64,000 bases of DNA, taken from NCBI GenBank assembly GCA_015478945.1, contig JABUQX010002402.1:1-64000 (forward strand), read 5' to 3'. The notes below the pieces were generated by a model. The model was given only the letters and a program-made list of their open reading frames with translations. It was not told where the DNA came from and searched no databases. The position numbers were made by a program, and so were the translations under genes. The DNA comes from Trachelipus rathkii. Taxonomy: Eukaryota; Arthropoda; Malacostraca; Isopoda; Trachelipodidae. The first letter of the stretch is position 1. Each line of letters begins with the position of its first letter. This document shows, one piece after another, positions 24,038 through 36,840 of this stretch.

Positions 24038-24100
24038 TATATATATATATATATAATATTATATATATATATTATATATATTATTAATTTGTTATATATA
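23757..24100. repeat. (TA)n microsatellite inside the hAT element
   Basis: TA-rich from 23,757, with a long pure run at about 23,960-24,035. It lies between the 5' terminus and the first recognised coding exon, a position normally holding the promoter or 5' UTR. Confidence 0.95.
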
Positions 24101-24464
24101 TATTTTAACTAGTAATTAATTACTTAGTAACTAGTAACTAACTAATCAGTAAATTAGTAATTATAATAATTATTACTTAATTACTTAGTAACATAATAAT
24201 AATAATACCTAATTAATAAAATAATAACATGACAAGAACATCACAAAGGAATTTTGAATAAAACTGCGTGTTTAAAACAGGTTGCACTTTTCTTCTTTTA
24301 GCTTTTGACACATCTTATTCGTATTAGTATAGAACTAAGACTGAAAATATTATTACACACTTATCACTACAATGCCACGCCTTTTTCATACCAATATAAA
24401 ACCCGTTTTCGAAAGTGACTTGTCATCAGGGAGAACGGAGTTAGGGTTCACTTAATTAATTTAA

Positions 24465-24630
24465 AAAAATTCCATAGCCGAAACGATAGCCGCGGAAAAA
24501 TGCAGTGCGTCGTTGGCTTGTCCGACTATTTAAAAAAAAATTTCGGCTACGACTACGGCTATAAGAATTGATAGTGCGGCGTAGCCGATTAGCCGAATAT
24601 CCGAAAATCGTTGCGGCATGCCCAGCTATG
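24465..24630. promoter_or_regulatory. hAT terminus with subterminal repeat array (5' end)
   Basis: Contains ATAGCCGAAACGATAGCCG, CGGCTACGACTACGGCTAT and GTAGCCGATTAGCCGAATAT, matching the array at the other end but more degenerate. It is probably a transposase binding region. Confidence 0.6.
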
Positions 24631-24638
24631 CAAATAAC
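24631..24638. repeat. Target-site duplication, right (CAAATAAC)
   Basis: Identical to 19,650-19,657; it directly follows the GCCCAGCTATG terminus. Confidence 0.92.
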
Positions 24639-24866
24639 ACTCTTTAGTGTTTCTGTTTCATTGTGTCATAGACTATAAGCCCTATTTTAAGATTTTGAAC
24701 TCAGATATAGGGCCTAGGGTTAAAAATAATACTTAATCGAACTTTAAAAAAAAGTTTGTTTACAAATTATATTTCGCGTGACGTCACGATTCTCAAAAAA
24801 TCCAAAAAATCCAAAAAATCAAAAATTGATTTTTTTCTCAAAAAATCCAAAAAATCCCCAACCCTG

Positions 24867-25779
<913 letters not shown>

Positions 25780-25780
<1 letters not shown>

Positions 25781-28371
25781 GAGGTCGTCGTTAAAAAGTT
25801 ACACGAGTTACAACTTTGCTAGCATTTAATCAAATTGAAAAAAATCAATTCTTTATTTGAAATCTTTTTAATGACCGACTTTTGGTCTCTAAAGAAAAAT
25901 GCGTCAAACACATTCGGACATAAAGGACCCTCTAAATGGGAGCCCGCTGCTTTACAACGAATTATAACCAGAGTACTGAGGCGTGGTTCCAAAAGTTACA
26001 CACGAGTTACAACTTTGCTACTTTATCATATTGGCAAATAATATTTTCTTTATTTGGACTCTTTTTAACGACCTACTTTTGGTTTCTAAAGAAAAATCGT
26101 CAAACATTCGGATGTGGACCCTCTTAAATGGGACCCGCTCTTTACAAAGAAATTATAACCAGAGTTACTAAGGCCGTCGTTCAAAAGTTAAACGTGTTTA
26201 CAACTTGCTAACTTTAAATAAATTGGGAATAAATCAATTCCTTTATTTGGACCTTTTTAACGACCTACTTTTGGTCTCTAAAAAAAATCGTCACACATTC
26301 TGACATGTGGATCCTCTTAAAGGGGACCCACCTTTTACAACGAAATTATAACCAGAGTTATTGAGGCCGTCATTAGAAAGTTAAACGAGTATAACTTTGC
26401 TACTTTAATCAAATTGGCAAAAAATCAATCCTTCATTTAGATCTTTTTTAACGACCTAATTTGGGTCTCGAAAAAAAACGTCAGACATTTGGACATGTGG
26501 ACCTGTTTTAAGTGTGGCCTGCTCTATTCCAATAAAAAAAAAAAAAGGAAGTTTTTAACCAGCGTTACTGAGGCCGTCATTAGAAAGTTTTACACTAGTT
26601 TACAACATGACTACTTTAAACAATTGTCAAAAATCAATCCTTTATTTGGACCATTTTTAACGACCTACTTTGGGTCTCTAAAAAAGAAAATGTCAGACAT
26701 TCGGACATGTGGACCCTCTACTTGGGACCAGATTATTCCAACGAAGTTATAACCGGAGTTACTGAGGCCATATTAGAGAGTTACACGAAGTTATACTTGC
26801 TACTTTAATCAAATTGTTAAAAAATCAATCCTTTATTTCGACACTTTTTAACGACCTACTTTTTGGGCTCTAAAAGAAAAGCGTTCAGATATTCAGACAT
26901 TTTGAATCCTCTAATGGGACCTCGCTCCTTATAACAAAAACGGAAATTATCACCAGAGTTTTTACTGAGGCGTCGTTACAAAGTTAAAGAATTAACCAAA
27001 CTTGCTACTTTTAATCATATTGGCAAAATCATTCTTTTAATATGGATCTTTTCAAACGACAATACTTTTGTCTCTAAAAAAAAAATCGTCAAACATTCGG
27101 ACATGTGGGACGCCTCTTAAATGAAACGCCGAATTTTTAGAACGAATTTATAAACCAGAGTTACTATACTTGACTGAGGCAGTCATTAAAAATGTTACAC
27201 GAGCTTATAACTTTGCTAAACTTTATAATAAACAATAATTGTCAAAAATCAATCCTTTATTTCGACACTTTTTAACGACCTACTTTGAGTCTCTAAAGAA
27301 AAATCATCACACATTCGGACATATGGACACCCTGCATCATTAATGTGGACCCACGCCTCTTTAACAAAGAAATTATATAACCAGAGTTACTGACGCCGTC
27401 GTTACAAAGTTAAACGGTTACAAACTTTGGCTATTTAATTAAATTGGGGAAAAATCAATTCTTTATTTGGACCCTATTTAACGACCTACTTTGAGTCTCT
27501 AAAAGAAATCTCGTCACAATAAATTCTGACATGTGGATCGCCTTTAAAAAATGGGACACCGCTCTTTAAAACGGAAATTAAAAATACGCAGGTTACTGAG
27601 GCGTCGTTTACAAAGTTAAAACGAGTTACAAAACTTTTGCTAGGCTACTTACTACTTTAATCCAAAAAATTGGCAAAAAATTAATTTTTTTATTTGGAAC
27701 CTTTTACGACTACCCTTTGGTCTCTAAAGAAAAAATTCGTCCACACATTGGAACATATGGAATCTCCATAATGGGAGACGCCGTTCTTTGCAACAAATTG
27801 TGTAACCAGAGTTTACTGAGTCGTGGTTACAAAGTTACCATAACGAGTTACAACTTTGCTACTTTAATACAATTGTCAAAAATCAATCCTTTATTTCGAG
27901 ACACTTTTTAACGACCACTACTTTGGGTCTCTAAAAGAATCATCACGACATTCCGGACATATTTACCCTCTTAAATGAAACCCGATTTTTACAATGTAAT
28001 TACAACCAGAGTTACAGAGGCCGTCATTAGAAAGTTACACGAGTTATAACTTTGCTACTTTAATCAAATTGTCAAAAATCAATCCTTTATTTCGACACAT
28101 TTTAACGACCTACTATGAGTCTCTAAAGAAAACTCGTCACACATTTGGACATATGGACCCTCTTAAATGGGACCCGCTCTTTACAATGAAATTATGACGA
28201 GTTTTACTGAGGCCGTCGTTACAAAGTTAAACGTGTTACAACTTTGCTACTTTAATTAAATTGGCAAAAATCAATTCTTTATTTGGACGCCTTTTTACGC
28301 TTACTTATTGGTCTCTAAAGAAAATCGTCAGACATTCGGGACATGTGGAATCCTGTTAAGTGGGTCTGCTT
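25780..28371 (+). repeat. Satellite array, about 191-bp monomer, forward orientation
   Basis: About 13 tandem copies of a unit containing GTTACTGAGGCCGTCG, TTACAACTTTGCTAC, TTTAACGACCTACTTT and CATTCGGACATGTGGACC. Starts recur near 25,770, 25,973, 26,165, 26,357, 26,564 and 26,759, a spacing of about 190-205 bp. Copies at 26,880-27,900 carry many short insertions. Small open frames within it are chance products. Confidence 0.93.
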
Positions 28372-31300
28372 TGATTAAAGTAACAAAGTTATAACTCGTG
28401 TAACTTTCTAATGCCGGCCTCAGTAACTTTGGCTATAACCTCGTTGGAAAGAGCGGGTCCCACGTAAGAGGGTCTACTTGTCCAACTGTATGATGTTTTT
28501 TTTTCGAGACCCAAAGAAGGTCGTTGAAAAGGGTCCAAATGAAGGATTGATTTTTCCCAATTTGATTACAGTAGCAAAGTTGTAACTCGTGTAAATTTGT
28601 AATGACGGCCTCAGTAACTCTGGTTATAATTTCGTTGCAAAGAGCTGGTCAAAATTAAAAGGGTATACATGTACAAATGTGTGACGATTTTTCTTCAGAG
28701 AAACAAAGTAGGTCATTAAAAAAGGTCCAAATAGAGAATTGATTTTTGCCAATTTGATTAAAGTAGCATAGTTGTAACTCATGTAACTTTGTAATCATGG
28801 CCTCAGTAACTCTGGTTATAATTTCGCTGCAAAGAACGGGTCACAATTAAAAGGGTCCACATGTCCGAATGTGTGACGATATTTCTTTAGAAACCAAAAG
28901 TAGGTCGTTAAAAAGGGTCTATTTTTGTTTCCCCCCCTTAAAAAAAATTAACAGGCATTGAATTAATTTTTGCCAATTTGATTAAAGTAGCAAAGTTGTA
29001 ACTCGTGTAACTTTGGAACCACGGCCTCAGTAACTCTTGTTATGATTTCTTTATAAAGAGCGGGTCCTATTGAAGAGGGTCCACATGTCAGAATGTGTGA
29101 CGATTTTTATTAGAGACTCAAAGTAGGTCGTTAAAAAGGGTCCAAATAAAGAATTGATTTTTGCCAATTTAATTAAAGTAGCAAAGTTGTAACACGTTTA
29201 ACTTTGTAACGACGGCCTCAGTAACTCTGGTTATAATTTCGTTGTAAAGAGCGGGTCCCATTTAAGTGAGTCCACATGTCCGAATGTTTGACGATTTTTT
29301 TTAGAGACCCAAAGTAGGTCGTTAAAAAGTGTCGAAATAAAGGATTGATTTTTGACAATTTGATTAAAGTAGCAAAGTTATAACTCGTATAACTTTCTAA
29401 TGACGGCCTCAGTAACTCCGGTTATAACTTCTTTGGAAAGAGCGTGTACCATTTTCTTAAAGAAGCACAATTAACATATTTAGATGAATGCCGTTTTGTT
29501 TTGAAAGACCCAAAGTAGGTCGTTAAAAACTGTCAAAATAAAGGATTAATTTTTGCCAATATGATTAAAGCAGCAATATTGTAACTAGTGTAACTTTCTA
29601 ATGACGGCCTCAGTAACTCTGGTTAAAAATTCGTTGGATAGAGCAGGGCCCACTTAAGGGTCCACATGTCCGAATGTGTGACGATATTTCTTTAGAAACC
29701 AAAAGTAGGTCGTTAAAAAGGGTCTAAATAAAGAATTAATTTTTGCCAATTTGATTAAAGTAGCAAAGTTGTAACTCGTGTAACTTTGGAACCACGGCCT
29801 CAGTAACTCTGGTTATAATTTCGTTGTAAAGAGCGGGTCCCATTTAAGAGGGTCCACATGTCCGAATGTTTGACGATTTTTCTTTAGAAACCAAAAGTAG
29901 GTCGTTAAAAAGAGTCCAAATAAAGAAATGATTTTTGTTAATATGATTAAAGTAGCAAAGTTTTAACTCGTGTAACTTTGGAACCACTACCTCAATAACT
30001 CTAGTTATAATTTCATTGTAAAGAGCGGTTCCCATTTAAGAAATAAAAATTAAAGATGTGTGACGATTTTGTTGTTTAAAAATTCAAAAAAGGTCGTTAA
30101 AAAGTGTCGAAATAAAGGATTGAATTTTTGACAATTTGATTAAAGTAGCAAGTTGTAACGTCGTGGTATTTGTAACGCACGACTCGAGTATACTCTGTTA
30201 GTAGAGTTTCGTTGCAAATGAACAGGGTTCTTCAATTAAGAGGTGTCACATGTCGCGAATGTGTACGATTTTTTTTTAGAGACCAAAAGTAGGTCGTTGC
30301 GTCTTTCTTTACATAAAGGAATTGATTTTTTGAGAATTGCTAATTAAAGTAGCAAAGTTGTAACACGTTTACTTGTAACGACGGCCTCTGTAGCTCTGGT
30401 TATAATTTCTTTGTAAAAGCGGGTTTGGGTTTTAAGAGGGTCATGATGTCCAAATGTGTGACGATTTTTTTAGAGACTTGCAAAGTAGGTTCGTTAAAAA
30501 GTTGTCGAAATAAGGATTGTTTTTGAAATTGGTAATTAAAGTAGCAAGTTATGAACTCGTGAACTTTCTAATGAGGCCTCACAGTAACTATGGATAGGGA
30601 GGGTCATTGTATAGATCGGGGTTTCATTTTAAGAGGGACCATATTCCGAATGTGTGACGATTTTTTTTAGAGACTACAAAGGTAGGAACAATGTAAAAAG
30701 TGTCGAATATAAAGGATGATTTTTAACAATTGGATTGAAAGTAGGAGAAGTATATCGTGATAACGTTCTAATGAGGCCTCAGTAACTCCGATTACTAACT
30801 TCGTTGGAAGATCGGGTTCCAAGTAAGAGGGTCCACATGTCCGAATGTCTGACATTTTCTTTTTAGAGACCCAAAGTGTGTCGTTACAAACTGTCAAAAT
30901 AAAGGATTAAATTTTGCCAATATGATTAAAGTAGCAATGTAGTAACTAGTGTAACTTTCTAATGACGGCCTTGGTAACTCTGGTTAAAACTTCCTTGGAT
31001 AGAGCAGGGCCCACTTAACAGGGTGCATATGTCCGAATGTCTGACGATTTTTCTTTAGAGACCAAAAGTAAGTCGTTAAAAAGGGTCCCAATAAAGAATT
31101 GATTTTTGCCAATTTAATTAAAGTAGCAAAGTTGTAACACGTTTAACTTTGTAACGACGGCCTCAGTAACCCTCGTTATAATTTCATTGTAAAGAGCGGG
31201 GCCCATTTAAGAGGGTCCATATGTCCGAATGTGTAACGAATTTTCTTTAGAGACTCATAGTAGGTCGTTAAAATGTGTCGTGAAATAAAAGGATTGATTT

Positions 31301-33660
31301 TTGACAATTTGATTAAAGTAGCAAAGTTATAAGTCGTGTAACTTTCTTAATGACGCTCTGTAACTCACTGGTTGTATTATGTTAATTGTTAAAAATCGGG
31401 TTTCATTGACAGAGGTCGCATATGCTCGAATGTGTAGATGATTTCTTTTTACGAGGACCCAAACATGAGGTCGGGTTAAAAGAAGTGGTACGAAATAAAG
31501 GATTGATTTTTGACAATTTGTAAAGTTGCAAAGTTGTAACTCGTGTAACTTCTTGTAACCACGGACAATCAGTAACTCTGGTTTATAAATTTGTTGCAAG
31601 AACGGGTCCCAATTGAAGAGATTCCCACATGTTTGAATGTGTGAACGATTTTTTTTTAGAGACCAAAAGTAGGTCGTAAAATAATTCCAAATAAAAATTA
31701 TTTTTATGCCAAATTTGAATTAAAGTAGCTAAATTAAATTCGTTTAACTTTGTAAGGACGGCCCCAGTAACTCGGTATAATCTTTCGTTTTAAGAGCGGG
31801 TCCATTTTAAAGGGTCCACTGAATGTCAGAATATGTGACGACGGTGGTTTTATTTAGCAGGAGCTCAAAGTGGTCGTTAAAAAGGGCGGCAAATAATGAG
31901 AATTGATTTTTCCCAATTCTAATTAAGTAAGAGGAAGTTGTACACGTTTAAACTTTGTAACCAGACGGCCGTCGAATAATCTGGTTATATTTACTTTGTA
32001 AAGAGCGGGTCCAATTTAAGAGGGTCCACATGTCCGAATGTGCGACGAGTTTTCTTTAGAGACTCATAGAAGGTCGTTAAAATGTGTCGAAAATAAAGGA
32101 TTGATTTTTTGACAATTTGAAATTAAAGTAGCAAAGTTATAACTCGTGTAACTTTCTAATCGACGGCTCTGTAAATGTGTATCTTTCATTGTAAAAATCT
32201 GGGGTTTCATTTAAAGAGAGTCCATTATGTCCGAAATGTGTGGACGATATCTTTTAGGAGCCCAAAGTAGGTCGTTAAAAAGTGTCGAAATAAAGGATTG
32301 ATTTTTGACAATTTGATTAAAGTAGCAAAGTTGTAACTCGTGTAACTTTGTAACCACGACCTCAGTAACTCTGGTTATAAATTTGTTGCAAAGAACGGGT
32401 CCCAATTAAAAGATTCTACATGTTTGAATGTGTGACGATTTTTTTTTAGAGACCAAATGTAGGTCGTTAAAAAGGTTCCAAATAAAATTAATTTTTGCCA
32501 ATTTGATAAGTAGCAATAGTATGTAATATTCTCGATGTTGAGATGTTGTAACGACGGCACTCAGTAACATCTGGATAAGATATCAATAGTTGTGTAAACC
32601 AGAGCGGAGATCACATTCTAAGATAAGGATAACACATGATCCAGCAACTGATGTGACGAATTTGGTGCTCTCTATACGAGATACTATAAAGCTAGGTCGT
32701 TACATAGTGTGGAATCCTTTATAAGGGATATAAGTGAGTAGAGAATATATAATCCCAATTATAATGATTTGAGAAGTAGCACGGTTTGATAAGCATACAT
32801 TATAACGCAAATCGTATAGTATAGACGGCTCCACTAGGACTCTCTCGGTTATAGAATTTATTCTTTGTATGTAAGGTACGGTCCATTTATAGTAGGAGTG
32901 CCACGTATGTCGAAGATGATGTGCAGTCGAATTTGTTCTTTAGAGCACCTCGGACACTAAGATAGGTTCGCTTCAGAGTGTCTTGATAAAACATGTGTTT
33001 ATTTTATTTTGGTATCCAATATGTTTATTATGAAAGTAAAGCAAAAAGAGTTATATATCTTTCACAGTAGAGAGATTTATATATATTGACGTGCACATGG
33101 TGAGTGAGAGTCTGAGAGGAGAGTCCATATAACAATGGTGCGAATTCGGTTTTAAGTAAATATCCGCGAGTACGAATATCTGAGATTTAAGGAGCGATCC
33201 ACACTGCTCACGAAATGTTTGAAGGGCGGATTATTAAACAAAGCTTCAGTGGTGAATTTAATTCTCGCTCGAATAAATATAAATTGATTTTGTGCAAATA
33301 TGATGTATAATAGTCACGCACAGCTTATGTGGAATCAGCTCTTTAATCTTCTGTCACCCCCGGTAACCGCGCCCGTCAGTCCTCTGCTGTTATATACATT
33401 ATAGAGGAGTATCTCTCTGATAGTGACTGCTACAACTGGCGGCGACCGAGTCCCGATTTAGTATGATATAGGATGTCACGATTTAGATAACTTTTCAAAT
33501 AAGTCTCTCTTTTTAGAGACTATAAGTAGGAGGATTGCCTACGTTAAAGTGTCACGATGATAGACGGCATTGATTTTTAGAGCGCACATTTGATTAAAGA
33601 TATGAAGAATGTATTAGACTTGTGTAATTTGCATTCTCCTTATAGAGTCGCGACCAGAGA
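28372..33660 (-). repeat. Same 191-bp satellite, inverted orientation
   Basis: From 28,372 the complement of the same unit is read (AGTAGCAAAGTTGTAACTCG, CGGCCTCAGTAACTCTGG, GTAGGTCGTTAAAAAG). About 27 copies follow, with a small unrelated insert at about 28,922-28,965 (TTTCCCCCCTTAAAA). Copies are clean to about 30,030 and again in places, then break down progressively after 32,510, with the last traces near 33,650. Confidence 0.92.
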
Positions 33661-34140
33661 GAGGAGTACTCTAATTCCGATATATGGATGTGTATGAATC
33701 GGGTCTCAAATGTAATAATGGTTCAACAAGACGAGATTTAACTCGATAACTATTTATTACTCTTATATGACTACACGAGATAGGGAAAATAGAGAAGAAT
33801 GCAAACAGTAGGGGCGTGCAGGTCATACAGTTCGAATATCTAAACTTTTTCTCATCACATCTTCGTTAAAAAGAGAAATAGAGACCTACGCGCCACCAAT
33901 AAACACAGGTTCTATTTAGTTGCAGCACGAGGAGTCGATAGGTTGTAACTCTATCTCATTTCTTTTCGGACTTCCCTGGGTGAATTAAGTGAATCGAACC
34001 ACGAACGAGAATGAGATAGACCTTCAGCAGGAAAGCTCCGGAACATTGTTGAAGACTTGTCCCAGGAAACCCCCCGTACCCGCGCGTTAAACTTATGAGG
34101 AGTACCAAGGACCCCTATGACTGATTTTAGTTTTACGATA
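33661..34140. repeat. Spacer repeat copy (partial, noisy)
   Basis: Contains GGTCATACAGTT, ATCTTCGTTAAAAAGAGA, AACGAGAATGAGATAGAC and a CCCAGGAAACCCCCCGTACC block that recurs at 37,556, 38,800 and elsewhere. It is a damaged copy of the spacer repeat described at 36,840-38,100. No gene is seen. Confidence 0.7.
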
Positions 34141-36115
34141 CCTGTTACAGTTTTGAGAAACTGTGTTGTGTTCTCTGTCTATTATTGTGGGTTTCCTCAG
34201 TTTCATTTTTGTCGATGTTTTGTCTGTCTTCGATAAAAAACGATCGAATTTTTAGAAAAGAAGAAAAAAGTAAAGATCGGAACTTCGCGAACAGAACTGA
34301 AATTTTAACGGAGAACTGACCACGCGCTTCCAGAACCTCGCGCACGAAATCCCAAGAACTGCACGTTCAGAACCGCGGCGCCCTCCAGAAACCACGCGGC
34401 AGGCCTCCAGAGACCCACGCCGCCCTCCAGAATCCCGCACGGTTCCAGACAACACGGCACGCTCCAGAACCCGCACTGTTCGTAGAACCATCGACAGCGC
34501 AATTCCAGAACCACGCACCCTCCAAACCACGCATCGCTCAAACCCACGGTTCTAGAACCGGCGCTCCCTCCAGAAACCGCGCAACTCACCCAAATCCTGT
34601 TCACGGGTTCCCCGTCTTCCACTATCTATCGCATAACATGGACGTTTTTAAATTGTGGTTTCAAGTTCATTTTGTACGATGTTGGTCTTTTCGATAAAAC
34701 GATCGAATTTTTAAAGGAAAAGAAAAAAAATCAAAGATAGAGGACCTCGCGAAGAAAAACTGAATTGGAACGAGAAGCTTCGTGCCGCAACCACGCCTCA
34801 GAAACCCGCGCACCTCCGAGAACCGCGCACACCACTCCAGAACCGCACCATTCAGAAACCACGCACGCCTCCAGACCGCATGTTTCTAGAACCGGCGCAA
34901 TCTCCCAGTAAACCACGCGCACCCGTACGGAGAACCAGCGCACGCTCCGAACCCACGTTCTAGAACCGAGCTCCCTCCAGAACCGCGCAACCCTTCCAGA
35001 ACGTTCCGTTTCCCCGTCTCCACTATTATCCACATAAAATTATTTTAATTTTAGTGTTTCTAAAAGTTACCTGCGGTGCTGTCTGTTTCGATAAAAATCG
35101 ATCGAATTTTTAGGAAAAGAAAAAAAGTTGCAGAACCGAACCTCGCGAAAAAACTGAACTTTTAACGGAACCAGCGCACCCTCAGACCAGCGCCACGCCT
35201 TCCAGAAACCGCGCACACCGTCGGCGAGAGAGCGCGACACCCTCCCAGAACCGCACCTGTCCAGAACCAAACGCCACGCTCAGAACCGCATATGTTCTAG
35301 AACCACCAAGTCTCCAGAATCCACGCACCCATCAGAACCACGGCAGCGCTTCCCAGAACCGCACGTTCTAGAAACGCGCACCCTCCAGAACCTCGCACCC
35401 TCCAGAACGTCAACGTTCCGTCTCCACTATGTGATCCCGCATAAATGGACGTTTTAAATTTTGTGGTCTTCCTAAGTTCATTTCTGTCGATGTTGGTATG
35501 TTTCGATAAAAATCGATCGAATTTTTAAGAAAAAAGAAAAAAAAGTGAAAGATTCTGCCACCCTCGCGAAAAAACTGAATTTTAACGAGAACTGGCCTCC
35601 TTCCAGAACCGCGCACCCTCCAGAACTGCGCAACCCTCCAGAACTGCAACGTTTCAAGAACCGCGGCGCCCTCCAGAACCACTCGCCCTCCATGACCACG
35701 GTAACCGTGAGCGCCCTCCAGAACCGCGGCACCCCTCTAGAGGACTGCTCAGCGTCTCGCCCCGTCTCCACTATTACCCGCATAAATAGACGTTTTAAAT
35801 TTGTGGTTTCTTAAGTGGTTTTGTCGATGTTGGTCTGTTTCGATAAAAATCGATCACTTTTCAAAGGAAAAGAGAAGAAGTGAAGATAGGGTTCGCGAAA
35901 AAACTGAATTTTAACGAGAACCGCGCACCCTCTTCCAGAACCGCGCACTCTCCAGAACCGCGCGCCTCCGGGAACCGAAGCGCCCTCCTCAGAACCCGCG
36001 CCTCCTCCAGAACCGCTCACTGTTCCCCGTTCTCCACTATTATCCGCACTATGCGACGTTTTAAAATTTGTGGTTTCTAAGTTCATTTTTCTTCTTCTTT
36101 TCCTATTATTAATTT
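34141..36115. repeat. GC-rich minisatellite in higher-order units of about 270-410 bp
   Basis: Each unit has an AT-rich half (TTTAAATTTGTGGTTTCTAAG, TCGATAAAAATCGATCG, GCGAAAAAACTGAATTTTAACG) and a GC-rich half made of a 17-bp motif, CCAGAACCGCGCACCCT, with variants. It closes with GTTCCCCGTCTCCACTATTA. The GACGTTTTAAA landmark recurs near 34,642, 35,040, 35,449, 35,788 and 36,055. TTCTAGAA palindromes recur (about 34,550, 34,884, 34,959, 35,290, 35,367). Open frames of 60-105 codons here are repeat artefacts rich in Arg and Ser. Confidence 0.9.
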
Positions 36116-36840
36116 TAAAGTTTACGCTCCGATCTTCGCACGAACTATTGTTACTCTTTGCTTCTCGCTTTGGCTTGCTCGTAACGGAGCAAGGCTTTTC
36201 TATTGAGCGAAAACTAACCCTCGTTCATATCCGGGCATTGTCCAGATCCGCGCTCGTTCCCCCGTTTCACGTCGACACGTTCCCCGTCAATAACACCAAG
36301 CTCTGAACGGAAGGTTGCTTAGGCCTTATGTGTTAAGACCAATTTCGTAAATAATAATATATTTTAAAAATCTTCTTTAATTGCTATACCTTTCGAGAGT
36401 TTTTTAGAAAATCTTTTTTAATCATTATGGCTTGTAATACACCCCGCACGGACCCTAAAATACAAGAAACTCTCAGTACGATTCAAAGTACCGTGAGAGA
36501 GTTTCAATACACGGTGAACATGAAAGAAAATAATTTGAAGGAAAATTTTAAAACCCTCATCTGTTTATCTCCATCTTTAGTTGAAAGAAATTCAATTTCG
36601 AGTATAAATGAAATAAACAACTTGGATATAGCCCGATGGTTATTTTTTAGTGAAAGGGCCATGAGAAATTTTATTGAACGTAACAAAATTTCAATTTTAC
36701 ATTTAACGTTGGTACATTTTAAAAACCAAAATAGCGAAATATGAAAATGCAAAAATGAAGATTAAACACGAGAACACAATTCGACATTCGTAAGAATTAT
36801 ACGGAAATACCGATAATTTTTAGTCATTTTTCAGAATGAA
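36116..36840. other. Non-repetitive island between satellite blocks
   Basis: The only stretch in the satellite field that does not obviously recur. It begins with moderately GC-rich sequence (CGTAACGGAGCAAGGC, CGTCGACACGTTCCCCG) and then holds the open frame at 36,427-36,744. It may be the edge of another repeat seen only once here. Confidence 0.5.
36427..36744 (+). CDS. Unrecognised 105-codon open frame (doubtful gene)
   Basis: ATG at 36,427, TGA at 36,742-36,744. The predicted protein begins MACNTPRTDPKIQETLSTIQ and includes a hydrophilic helix-like N-terminal half and a LDIARWLFFSERAMRNFIERN stretch. Its composition is balanced, unlike the low-complexity frames elsewhere. I recognise no domain, signal peptide or membrane segment. 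It lies in the island between the minisatellite and spacer repeats, in sequence that looks free of the insertion noise seen further on. It could be an exon, part of an unknown repeat's coding region, or chance. Confidence 0.2.
   Translation: MACNTPRTDPKIQETLSTIQSTVREFQYTVNMKENNLKENFKTLICLSPSLVERNSISSINEINNLDIARWLFFSERAMRNFIERNKISILHLTLVHFKNQNSEI

Larger units (their letters stand above)
19650..24638 (-). mobile_element. Complete hAT DNA transposon with target-site duplications
   Basis: The element proper is 19,658-24,630 (4,973 bp). Its ends are CAGAGCTGGGC at 19,658 and, complemented, CATAGCTGGGC at 24,630, a match of 10 of 11 bases. The 8-bp CAAATAAC occurs immediately outside each end (19,650-19,657 and 24,631-24,638), a perfect target duplication of the length known for the hAT superfamily. 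Inside each end lies a subterminal array of AGCCGAATA/CGGCTATCC motifs (19,670-19,810 and 24,470-24,615). Between them is an eight-exon transposase gene. A TA microsatellite (about 23,800-24,085) lies upstream of the gene and a LINE fragment in the last intron. Structurally this could be an autonomous element. Confidence 0.92.
19362..24866. mobile_element. Older hAT-like MITE split by the complete hAT element
   Basis: The left end reads CAGGGATGGCACGG (19,362) and the right end CCCCAACCCTG (ending 24,866), whose complement is CAGGGTTGGGG. Both arms carry repeated TGATTTTTT / AAAAAATCCA motifs. Without the inserted hAT (19,650-24,630, counting one target duplication) the element would be about 510-525 bp. 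The flanks are TAAA/TAAT repeats, so the expected 8-bp duplication cannot be read with certainty. Confidence 0.55.

Noticed and set aside
34252..36080. Several 80-105-codon frames in the GC-rich minisatellite
   Set aside because: They read through 17-bp repeats in overlapping frames on both strands and are low-complexity in composition.
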